Positions 51,569 to 59,247 of a stretch of 64,000 nucleotides of DNA are shown one piece after another. The notes under the pieces were generated by a model. That model had not been told where the DNA came from. It searched no databases and saw only the letters and a program-made list of their open reading frames with translations. The stretch spans positions 1-64,000 of the forward strand of contig NZ_KB905404.1 of assembly GCF_000379465.1 (NCBI RefSeq), given 5' to 3'. This DNA is from Sciscionella marina DSM 45152. Its GTDB lineage: Bacteria; Actinomycetota; Actinomycetes; Mycobacteriales; Pseudonocardiaceae. A program made the position numbers and the translations under genes. Each line of letters starts with the position of its first letter. Position 1 is the first letter of the stretch.

Positions 51569-52794
51569 ACACCAGCGCGGAAACCACGCCTGCGGCGTTG
51601 CGCGAGCAGATGATCGCGGCCATCAAGGAAAGCTACACGCTCTCCCCGGTGGTCGAGGACGCGCTGCGCGCCGTCGAACGACACCAGTTCGTCCCTCAGG
51701 TGAGTATCGAGGAGGCGTATGCGAACGAGATCGTCGTGACCAAACAAGACGCGGACGGGCAGATCCTGTCGTGCTTGTCGCAGCCTGCGATCGTGGGGAT
51801 GCAGCTCGAACAACTCGCCGTCCAGCCCGGTGACCGTGTCCTGGAAATCGGGGCGGGAACCGGCTACCACGCCGCCCTGCTCGCCTATTTGGCCGGACCG
51901 GGCGGGCATGTCACCGCGATCGACACCGACACCGACATCGTCACCGACGCCCGCGCGCGCCTGGCCGCAACTAGTGTCGGCAACGTCGAGGTCGTCCGCG
52001 GCGACGGCGCCCTCGGCCACCCCGCCAACGGGCCCTACGACAAAAACGTGGCCACCGTAGGGATATTCGAGATCCCCGACACCTGGCTACACCAGCTCGC
52101 CCCAGACGGGCGTGTCGTCGCACCCGTGCGGTTGTGGGCCAGCGTGACCCGCTCCCTCGCCCTCGAACACGGCCCCACCGGCTGGTACAGCGTCGATCAC
52201 CAGATGTGTGGGTTCATCCCGCTACGCGACAGCACCGCCGACGACCCCCGCACCATCCTCAACCTCACCCCCAACCGCACGGTGCAGCTACACCTCAACC
52301 AGGAACACCACCTCGACACCGAACACCTGCCCGGAATCCTCGACCAACCCGCGGTCACCGTCGGAACTGGGGTGATGTTCGGTCGCAGGGAATCGGTCGA
52401 ATGGCTCTACCTCTGGCTGACCTGCGTCCTCGACACCGGAATCTGCCGCATGCCCGTCACTCAAGAAGCCATCGACACCGGGCTCGTTGACCCCATGTTC
52501 AGGTGGGGCACCATGGCCACCCCTGCCCGCGGCAGCCTCGCCTACCTCACCTGGCGAACCGAACCCGACGACCACCGCGACCAGCCACTGGAAGTCGTCG
52601 TCATCGGCCACGGACCACAAGCCAGCCTCCTCACCACCGAAATCGCCGGACACATCCAGACCTGGAACCAGCAGTTCCGACACAGCGGTGTCGCGTTCGA
52701 AGTGTCCGCTGAAGCTGGTGCATCCGATGCTGACTCCACCACACGGTTCAGCCTCCCACGCGCTGGCCGATCAATCAGTGTCATCTGGCGGTAG
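51565..52794 (+). CDS. Isoaspartate-type methyltransferase (FxLD-system-like)
   Basis: 409 residues from GTG 51565. FVPQVSIEEAYANEIVVTKQ and the SAM motif VLEIGAGTGYHAALL mark the PIMT family; the C-terminal extension of about 200 residues resembles RiPP- or FxLD-associated versions. It is a paralogue of the graspetide methyltransferase at 36952 but in a cluster with no obvious precursor peptide. It closes the coupled operon and may modify the nucleotide product or a carrier. Confidence 0.8.
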   Translation: MNTSAETTPAALREQMIAAIKESYTLSPVVEDALRAVERHQFVPQVSIEEAYANEIVVTKQDADGQILSCLSQPAIVGMQLEQLAVQPGDRVLEIGAGTGYHAALLAYLAGPGGHVTAIDTDTDIVTDARARLAATSVGNVEVVRGDGALGHPANGPYDKNVATVGIFEIPDTWLHQLAPDGRVVAPVRLWASVTRSLALEHGPTGWYSVDHQMCGFIPLRDSTADDPRTILNLTPNRTVQLHLNQEHHLDTEHLPGILDQPAVTVGTGVMFGRRESVEWLYLWLTCVLDTGICRMPVTQEAIDTGLVDPMFRWGTMATPARGSLAYLTWRTEPDDHRDQPLEVVVIGHGPQASLLTTEIAGHIQTWNQQFRHSGVAFEVSAEAGASDADSTTRFSLPRAGRSISVIWR

Positions 52795-52914
52795 TCGCCA
52801 TGAGTTGGGCCGTCATCCCTATTCCGACCGTTAGTTCCCTCGCGTTGACCGAGGTCCTCGTCACGGTCCTGACACGTGTCGTGGCGGGCCGTCGTGCCGA
52901 GTGAACCATCACCG

Positions 52915-53877
52915 ATGATGCGCAAGATCTATCTCGCCATCCGTAAACAGGTCGACGCCGGTGCTACTCGTGAAGAGATCGCACGCAAGCTCGGCATCCC
53001 CATGGATGTGGTGCTTGCCTTTTGCCCAAAGGAGCCCGGAAGGGCTGGGACCGCTCGCATCACGAAGGAGCAGCTAGGAATCATCACCAAGGGCTGGCGG
53101 GCTGGACGCCCGGTGATTGAGATCGCCCAACAAGCCGGTGTTTCCCTCAAGACTGTGCGACACCACCGCCCCGACGGGACCGGGGAATCACCTCGACGTA
53201 ACACGTCCGGAGAACCCGGAAGCGACCAGCGCCGAATCACCGGTCAGCAACGAGAAATCATCAAAAACGGATGGCTGACGGGACTGCGAGTGGAGGATAT
53301 CGCGCGCGAAGCAGGAGTATGCCTTCGCACAGTGGAGCGCTATCGCCCTCCAACAGCCACTAAGAAGCGCGCCAAACGCTTACCTGTCACCAAAGAGAAG
53401 CAACAGATCATCGAAGACGGGTGGCGCGGCGGCCTCAGTGCAGCTGATATCGCGCACAAAGCCCAAGTCTCCTTGGTGTCGGTGTACAGATACCACCCAC
53501 AGAACCCCGCTCGCACATCAGCCACCGAAGCATTGGAAAACGTTCCTGCGCAGAGCCGCAGCCGCGGAAAGCGCGGGATCTCGATCGAACAGTTGCGGAC
53601 CATCACCGAAGGATGGCACGCGGGCTTGCCGGTCGATGATATCGCCTCACGTGCCCAGGTTTCCCCGGCGACAGTTCACCGACATCGCCCGGACGGCATC
53701 CCTGAAAGAAAGCGACGATCAACCCGAGCAAAACCCAGCAGAGACCGACGTCGACTCACCAGCAAACAAGAAAAACAAATCACCGAAGGGCTACAAAACG
53801 GGATTCACCCGCAAAAAATCGCGTACCTCGCCAAAGTCGACTTGACAACAGTGTATCGGCGGAAAGCGAAGAAATGA
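52915..53877 (+). CDS. Six-fold tandem helix-turn-helix protein
   Basis: 320 residues from ATG 52915 (GTG 52876 possible). It consists of six repeats of about 40 residues at 1-37, 48-88, 107-147, 157-197, 221-261 and 280-320. Each follows the pattern T.EQ..II..GW..G....DIA..A.VS..TV.R.RP, the helix-turn-helix of Hin/resolvase-type DNA-binding domains, joined by basic Ser/Arg/Lys linkers. No catalytic domain is present. It could read a long DNA site or bridge several sites. It follows the nucleotide operon by 120 bases. Confidence 0.85.
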   Translation: MMRKIYLAIRKQVDAGATREEIARKLGIPMDVVLAFCPKEPGRAGTARITKEQLGIITKGWRAGRPVIEIAQQAGVSLKTVRHHRPDGTGESPRRNTSGEPGSDQRRITGQQREIIKNGWLTGLRVEDIAREAGVCLRTVERYRPPTATKKRAKRLPVTKEKQQIIEDGWRGGLSAADIAHKAQVSLVSVYRYHPQNPARTSATEALENVPAQSRSRGKRGISIEQLRTITEGWHAGLPVDDIASRAQVSPATVHRHRPDGIPERKRRSTRAKPSRDRRRLTSKQEKQITEGLQNGIHPQKIAYLAKVDLTTVYRRKAKK

Positions 53878-53921
53878 CAGCACGAGTGGACACCACCTCC
53901 GCCGCCCACCGGGATGCCACA

Positions 53922-54380
53922 CTATTCCACGGTTGAGCTTAAAACTTCCATGATACGCGCAGCGAGAACCGATACTGGCGCCCACTGATCGGCGACCGCG
54001 TTCTCAGGGAAGATGATCCGACCAAGGGGATCCCCGAGGCTGCGGGATTCCCCGACTTTGAGGGCCTTGGGAGCGACGTGCGGATAGTAGGTCCAGACAG
54101 CCTCGCCGACGAGGACAGGCATCTCGATCGAGTGGTTGTCGAGGTGGACGACGAGGGTCATGACGCGGCCGGTATGGGTCGATGAGGGGTCGACGCGGGC
54201 GGCGCCTGCTTCGGCGTCGATCTCGTAGCCACCGAGGGTTTGCACCAGCGCATCGACCAACGCGTTGCTGGCCATCAGCAGAGCAGTCCGGCCTTCGCGG
54301 GTGGATGGTGAGAGGGTCTTGCCTTGCTCGGTCCATGCTTGGCGCGCTTTGTCTTCTAGGTCCACCGTTCCGGTCGCCAC
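53922..54380 (-). CDS. Unknown protein beside dnaE2
   Basis: 152 residues from GTG 54380 with a strong AGGAG 7 bases upstream. The longer upstream frame looks non-coding. A helical start (TVDLEDKARQAWTEQGK) leads to a beta-rich region (RVMTLVVHLDNHSIEMPVLVG, VWTYYPHVAPKALKVGES). It is divergent from dnaE2 and may share the SOS-controlled region. Family unknown. Confidence 0.65.
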   Translation of the reverse strand: MATGTVDLEDKARQAWTEQGKTLSPSTREGRTALLMASNALVDALVQTLGGYEIDAEAGAARVDPSSTHTGRVMTLVVHLDNHSIEMPVLVGEAVWTYYPHVAPKALKVGESRSLGDPLGRIIFPENAVADQWAPVSVLAARIMEVLSSTVE

Positions 54381-54521
54381 GAGATCGCTCCTTTTCCTGG
54401 TCGAGGTCTTCACCGTAGGCGCCGGGTCTGACATTCCCGCAGCGCATGCCACTGGGAGTGCCGACGAACACACGTCAGCACGCAACCGCGAGGACGCTTT
54501 CGGTGACTGCTGACACCCGGC

Positions 54522-54554
54522 TTGACTATGAACAACTATCGAACTTACGTTCGA
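54522..54554 (+). promoter_or_regulatory. SOS box and promoter of dnaE2
   Basis: TCGAAC-TTAC-GTTCGA (54539-54554) is a perfect actinobacterial LexA site. A likely -35 TTGACT (54522-54527) and -10 TACGTT (54546-54551, 18-base spacing) flank or overlap it, so LexA would block RNA polymerase. The dnaE2 start lies 25 bases downstream. Confidence 0.9.
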
Positions 54555-54579
54555 TAATTGCGAGTCTTGGGAGTGGTGC

Positions 54580-57500
54580 GTGATGCGGTTCGGACTACCG
54601 GATGCGTCGTGGGCGTCGGTCGAACGGGTGGCCTCGGGCCGCGCGAGCGTGCGGCCGGAGCAGGCAGTTGATCCTGGGGGTGGTGTGTATGTGCCGCCCG
54701 CGGGGATGCGGGTTCGCTGCCCGTCCGAGGAGGGGGATCGGGGGTGGGTGCCGTACGCCGAATTGCACTGTCACACGGACTTCAGTTTCTTGGACGGGTC
54801 ATCGAGTCCCGAAGATTTGGTGGAGGAGGCTGTTCGGCTGGGGTTGGATGCGATCGCGGTCACCGATCATGACGGCATGTATGCCGCGGTCCGGGTCGCC
54901 GAAGCAGCCCGAGCCTGCGGGATCCGCACCGTGTACGGCGCCGAGCTGACCCTGGATGCAGGCGCGCCGGAAGGGGAACCGGATCCTGGTGGGCGGCATC
55001 TGCTGGTGCTGGCTCGCGGGCTGGAAGGCTACCGGCGCCTGTGTCGCGTGCTCTCGACGGCGCATCTGCGCGGGGAGGGAAAACGCCAGCCGCGGTATGA
55101 GGTGGATGAGGTTGTTGAGGAGTTGGCTGGCCACGTGCTGGTCCTATCCGGCTGCCGCAAGAGCCTGGTGCGCCGCGCGCTCGCCGAACGCGGTCCGCAG
55201 GCGGCGGGCGAGGAGTTGCGGTGGTTGGTTGACCGGTTCGGCGACGAGCATGTCGCTGTCGAGTTGCTGGATCACAGCATGCCGGGTCAGGACCGGGACA
55301 ATGATGTGCTCGCCGGGATCGCGGGCGATCTGGAGCTGGCCACGATCGCGTCGGGGAATGTGCACTACCACCAGCCGAACCGGGGTCGGTTGGCCGCGGC
55401 GATGACCGCGGTCCGTGCCCGCCGCAGCCTGAACGAGATGGATGGCTGGCTCCCGGCCGCGCCGATGGCGTATCTGCGCTCCGGGCAGGAGATGGCCCAC
55501 CGGTTCTCCCATTTCCCGGGGGCGGTGCAGCGTGCCGCGCTCCTCGGCGTCGAATGCTCCCTCGACCTGAGCCTTGTGGCTCCCGAGCTTCCGCTGTGCC
55601 CGGTCCCGGACGGGCACGACGAAGCCTCCTGGCTGTGTGAACTGACCTACCGATTCGCCCGCGAGCGCTACGGACCACCGGCCGGGGCTCCGGAGGCGTA
55701 TGCGCAGCTCGACCGCGAGCTCGATGTGATCAAGCGGATGGGGTTTCCGGGGTATTTCCTGATCGTGCGCGACATCGTGCAGTTTTGCGAGGACAACAAC
55801 ATTCTCTGCCAGGGGCGAGGTTCGGCGGCCAATAGCGCGGTGTGTTACGCGCTGCGGATCACCAACGCCGACCCCGTCCGCTGGAATCTCCTGTTCGAAC
55901 GGTTCCTGTCCCCGGAGCGCGACGGATACCCGGACATTGACGTCGACATCGAGTCTGGGCGCCGTGAGGAGGTGATTCAGTACGTGTACCAGCGTTATGG
56001 GCGCACGAACGCGGCGCAGGTGGCGAACGTGATCACCTACCGCATCCGCTCGGCGGTCCGGGACGCGGCGAAAGCGCTCGGCTACACGACCGGCCAGCAA
56101 GACGCCTTCTCCCGCATACTGCGCCAACACCACATGACCAGCCACACCAGCCCTGCTTCGAAACCCAACGACCGCAACACCAACGACGGCGCGGACGGTG
56201 AGGCGGACGTGATCCCAGCGGATGTGCAACAGCTTGCCGAGCAGTTTGTGGATCGTCCGCGGCATTTGGGGATTCATTCGGGCGGCATGGTCTTGTCGCG
56301 TACCCCGGTCAGTGAGGTGTGTCCGGTGGAATGGGCCCGGATGGAAAACCGGTCGGTGCTGCAATGGGACAAGGACGACTGCGCCACCGCGGGCCTGGTC
56401 AAATTCGACCTCCTCGGCCTCGGGATGCTCACCGCCCTGCACCACACCATCGACCTCATCGCCGAATACCACGGCGACACGATCGACCTCGGGCACCTTG
56501 ATCTGGCCGATGCGAATGTGTACGACATGCTCTGCCGCGCGGATGCGGTCGGGGTGTTCCAGGTCGAATCCCGCGCCCAACTCGCCACCCTCCCACGCCT
56601 GAAACCCCGGTGTTTCTACGACCTCGTGGTCGAGGTCGCGCTGATCCGTCCCGGCCCGATTCAAGGTGGGAGCGTGCACCCGTACCTCCGGCGTCGTGAC
56701 GGGGAACCCTGGCAACACCTGCATCCCTTGCTGGCCAACAGTCTGGACAGAACACTCGGTGTGCCGTTGTTCCAGGAGCAAGTGATGCAGGTCGCGATCG
56801 ATGCCGCCGACTTCAGCCCCGCCGATGCCGACCTATTGCGCCGCGCGATGGGCGCGAAACGCTCCGCGCGCGCCATGCAGCGTCTCCGCGAGCGTTTCTT
56901 CGCCGGGACCGATACCAACGCCATTCCCCGTACGATCGCCGAGACGATCTTCGAACAAGTGCAGGCATTCTCGAACTATGGGTTCCCGGAAAGTCACGCG
57001 CACAGCTTCGCGCACCTGGTCTACGCCAGCGCCTGGCTCAAACACTACTACCCAGCAGCCTTCTGCACCGGCCTGCTGCGCGCCCAGCCGATGGGCTTCT
57101 GGTCCCCACAATCCCTGATCACCGACGCACGCCACCACGGCGTGCAAATCCTGGGACCAGACATCAACCACAGCAGCGTCGAGGCCACCCTCGAACCCCA
57201 CCCGACCAGCCGCGACCACCGCGCCATCCGGCTTGGCCTCAGCGGCATCGGCAACGTCGGCGACACTTACGCCGAGCACATCGTCACCCAACGCGATGAA
57301 CGCGGCCTCTACCGGGACCTCAACGACTTCCTCGCCCGCGCAGGCACAGACCTGCCTCGTGGTGTGCGCGAAGCCCTCGCCACCGCGGGTGCCTTCGACA
57401 CACTCGCCTCGAACCGGCGCGAAGCCCTGTGGAGCATCGGACACCCCGCCCACAACCACCCCGACACGCTCGACCTCGACGCCTCGATCACCGCACCCGC

Positions 57501-57921
57501 ACTGCGCGAGCTCGATCCGACTGAAACCGCACACGCCGACCTGTGGGCCACCGGCATCACCCCCGACCAACACCCCATCGCCCACTACCGCCCCCAACTC
57601 ACCAAAACCGGAGCGATCCCCGCCGCTCAGGTCGGACACTATGCGGACAAGAGGATCCTGCGGGTCGCCGGGCTCATCACCCACCGACAACGCCCCGGCA
57701 CCGCAGGCGGAATCCTGTTCCTCAACCTCGAAGACGAAACCGGCATGGCCAACATCCTCATCCACCCACCCACCGCAGAACGCTACGCACGCGCCCTGCA
57801 GCACAACGCCATCCACATCACCGGACAACTCCAAGCAGCCAACAACACCCACACCCTCATCGCCCACCACATCACCCCAATCCCCATCGCCCTCCCCACC
57901 GAAAGCCGCGACTATCGCTAA
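54580..57921 (+). CDS. dnaE2: Error-prone DNA polymerase III alpha subunit DnaE2
   Basis: 1113 residues with GTG-ATG start codons behind GGGAG. The PHP domain begins with ELHCHTDFSFLDG (about 61-73). The polymerase catalytic region includes PDIDVDIESGRRE, and a C-terminal OB fold (RVAGLITHRQRP) closes the protein. Near residue 525 there is a hydrophilic insert (SKPNDRNTNDGADGEAD). DnaE2 carries out mutagenic repair synthesis in the SOS response, normally with ImuA' and ImuB, which are not in this window. The LexA box upstream fits. Confidence 0.93.
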   Translation: MMRFGLPDASWASVERVASGRASVRPEQAVDPGGGVYVPPAGMRVRCPSEEGDRGWVPYAELHCHTDFSFLDGSSSPEDLVEEAVRLGLDAIAVTDHDGMYAAVRVAEAARACGIRTVYGAELTLDAGAPEGEPDPGGRHLLVLARGLEGYRRLCRVLSTAHLRGEGKRQPRYEVDEVVEELAGHVLVLSGCRKSLVRRALAERGPQAAGEELRWLVDRFGDEHVAVELLDHSMPGQDRDNDVLAGIAGDLELATIASGNVHYHQPNRGRLAAAMTAVRARRSLNEMDGWLPAAPMAYLRSGQEMAHRFSHFPGAVQRAALLGVECSLDLSLVAPELPLCPVPDGHDEASWLCELTYRFARERYGPPAGAPEAYAQLDRELDVIKRMGFPGYFLIVRDIVQFCEDNNILCQGRGSAANSAVCYALRITNADPVRWNLLFERFLSPERDGYPDIDVDIESGRREEVIQYVYQRYGRTNAAQVANVITYRIRSAVRDAAKALGYTTGQQDAFSRILRQHHMTSHTSPASKPNDRNTNDGADGEADVIPADVQQLAEQFVDRPRHLGIHSGGMVLSRTPVSEVCPVEWARMENRSVLQWDKDDCATAGLVKFDLLGLGMLTALHHTIDLIAEYHGDTIDLGHLDLADANVYDMLCRADAVGVFQVESRAQLATLPRLKPRCFYDLVVEVALIRPGPIQGGSVHPYLRRRDGEPWQHLHPLLANSLDRTLGVPLFQEQVMQVAIDAADFSPADADLLRRAMGAKRSARAMQRLRERFFAGTDTNAIPRTIAETIFEQVQAFSNYGFPESHAHSFAHLVYASAWLKHYYPAAFCTGLLRAQPMGFWSPQSLITDARHHGVQILGPDINHSSVEATLEPHPTSRDHRAIRLGLSGIGNVGDTYAEHIVTQRDERGLYRDLNDFLARAGTDLPRGVREALATAGAFDTLASNRREALWSIGHPAHNHPDTLDLDASITAPALRELDPTETAHADLWATGITPDQHPIAHYRPQLTKTGAIPAAQVGHYADKRILRVAGLITHRQRPGTAGGILFLNLEDETGMANILIHPPTAERYARALQHNAIHITGQLQAANNTHTLIAHHITPIPIALPTESRDYR

Positions 57922-58220
57922 CTGCTAAGCCGATAACGCCTCGTCGGCGTGGATCCGCGGTGTATGAAGCAGGAGTGCGGTTTCTCCGGTGCTGCCCACA
58001 GGAGAGTCGCGCCCGCGCCCGGGTACGCCAGCACCGACTCGGTCGGCGGGCACTGATTCTGCGGATCGGTAACCTCCTTCGAGACCCGAGGCAGACGGTC
58101 GGTTACTTGTCCCAGTTTTTCCAACTGTTGCCGGAATGTTTGGGTCCCGAATACCTCCACTGCGGAAGCGAGCGCGTCTGTTTCTCGGGCGCTGAGCGTT
58201 CTCTCGCTCGTCTGCATCAC
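57918..58220 (-). CDS. Small protein coupled to the HNH gene
   Basis: 100 residues from ATG 58220, overlapping the HNH-type stop (ATGA). The first half is helical (TLSARETDALASAVEVFG, FRQQLEKLGQVTDRLPRV). It ends 3 bases inside the dnaE2 stop region on the other strand. It may be a partner or regulator of the nuclease. Family unknown. Confidence 0.55.
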   Translation of the reverse strand: MMQTSERTLSARETDALASAVEVFGTQTFRQQLEKLGQVTDRLPRVSKEVTDPQNQCPPTESVLAYPGAGATLLWAAPEKPHSCFIHRGSTPTRRYRLSS

Positions 58221-58630
58221 GGTCGGCCTTCGGCGCAGCTCGCGCCCAGCGTCTCGGCTATGGTCTCGCCTGTCCTCTCCACTCTGTCCATCAGCATCTC
58301 CAGCCAGTCTGGCGAAGGGGTGAACACCTTAACGAGGTGCTCCGGCAGCACCGCGCCCGAGGACACATGCACCTGGGCAAGTACCTGCTCGTCCTGTGCT
58401 TCGTGTTGGGTCTTCCAGCGACGCAACCTTTCCGCAGGATATAGCTCCTCTGCGGTGGTTGAGTCGTCCATCTCAGCGTGGTGCGGATGGCACAACAACA
58501 GCAGGTTGCGGAAGCTGTCGCGTGGCGCCGGACGGCCCAGTGCAGCCGGACAGGTCTGTTTAAGGAGCGGGTAGCCGTCGGCGCGCATCTGGACTGCGTT
58601 TTTGGACCACCGACGAGTAAGATAGATCAT
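58217..58630 (-). CDS. HNH-type nuclease, apparently missing its N-terminal half
   Basis: 137 residues from ATG 58630; ATG 58657 is possible. NLLLLCHPHHAEMDD is the second half of an HNH site and LRRWKTQHEA the usual trailing helix. The first His and the CxxC zinc knuckle that normally precede it are absent or replaced by RADGYPLLKQTC. It is probably a truncated or inactive nuclease. The C-terminal 70 residues contain a helical region. It is divergent from the membrane protein gene at 58656. Confidence 0.6.
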   Translation of the reverse strand: MIYLTRRWSKNAVQMRADGYPLLKQTCPAALGRPAPRDSFRNLLLLCHPHHAEMDDSTTAEELYPAERLRRWKTQHEAQDEQVLAQVHVSSGAVLPEHLVKVFTPSPDWLEMLMDRVERTGETIAETLGASCAEGRP

Positions 58631-58655
58631 AGCGTCTAACGAGGAAGCGGGACCC

Positions 58656-58994
58656 ATGCCCAGCGAGGAAAATAGACATCGAGATTACGGTACCGAGGAA
58701 CATTTAGGCAGGTCAGCCAAAGACTTCGCGCAGGCGTATGGCTATGTCCAATCGGGCAAATACATCAAAGACATGGGGGAGGAATTACCACGAACTCCCA
58801 CGCCTTGGTGGGGTGGTGCCCTGGCATCGATCGCCGTGTTGTCGCTGATCGCCTGCATCGTTATTGGGTTTGTGTACAGCATAAAGCTTGCCACAATGGG
58901 CGGACTAGTTGTAACACTCCCACTATTTATAATAGTGGGAGTTATAGAGCTGGTATACATCATCAGGCGTAACAAGAATAGTGACCATTCCTAG
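58656..58994 (+). CDS. Small two-span membrane protein
   Basis: A 112-residue protein with a polar N-terminus and two hydrophobic helices (GALASIAVLSLIACIVIGFVY; LVVTLPLFIIVGVIELVYII). Base composition is lower in GC than its neighbours, suggesting transfer. Its stop overlaps, tail to tail, the stop of the opposing small gene at 58991-59167. It may be an orphan immunity-type protein. Function unknown. Confidence 0.65.
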   Translation: MPSEENRHRDYGTEEHLGRSAKDFAQAYGYVQSGKYIKDMGEELPRTPTPWWGGALASIAVLSLIACIVIGFVYSIKLATMGGLVVTLPLFIIVGVIELVYIIRRNKNSDHS

Positions 58995-59167
58995 TCGATC
59001 CGGTTTCCATGGTAGAGAATAATACTGATTAAAAGTGCACCAACGGTGAGTGCGACTGCTGGGACTAGAACAATCGGGTCGAACCCAGAAATATAGTATC
59101 CCAGATAGCATCCGATAGCACAGATGATAACAATCGCCAGGTGTAACCACGATGTGCGCCGCTTCAT
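58991..59167 (-). CDS. Small membrane protein, candidate immunity to RHS toxin
   Basis: A 58-residue protein read directly from the sequence (ATG 59167 to TAG 58991). Two hydrophobic helices: LHLAIVIICAIGCYLGYYI and IVLVPAVALTVGALLISIIL. It lies 80 bases downstream of the RHS-repeat gene whose C-terminal domain is hydrophobic, the usual place for an immunity gene, though a terminator-like hairpin intervenes. It is lower in GC than the RHS core. Immunity is inferred from position only. Confidence 0.6.
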   Translation of the reverse strand: MKRRTSWLHLAIVIICAIGCYLGYYISGFDPIVLVPAVALTVGALLISIILYHGNRID

Positions 59168-59193
59168 TCGTCGATACTCTTTTCAAAGATCAG

Positions 59194-59227
59194 ATGCTGG
59201 CGGCGAGCGATAATTCGCCGCCAGCAT
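59194..59227. terminator. Hairpin after the RHS gene
   Basis: ATGCTGGCGGCGA (59194-59206) and TCGCCGCCAGCAT (59215-59227), 13-bp perfect arms, 8-base loop. It lies 20 bases beyond the RHS stop and before the 58-residue gene. Confidence 0.8.
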
Positions 59228-59247
59228 GACTGGTTATCTTGTTTGAT

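Noticed and set aside
55144-56781. 545-codon minus-strand frame
   Set aside because: Lies entirely antisense to dnaE2, whose protein motifs are unmistakable; a third-position GC artefact.
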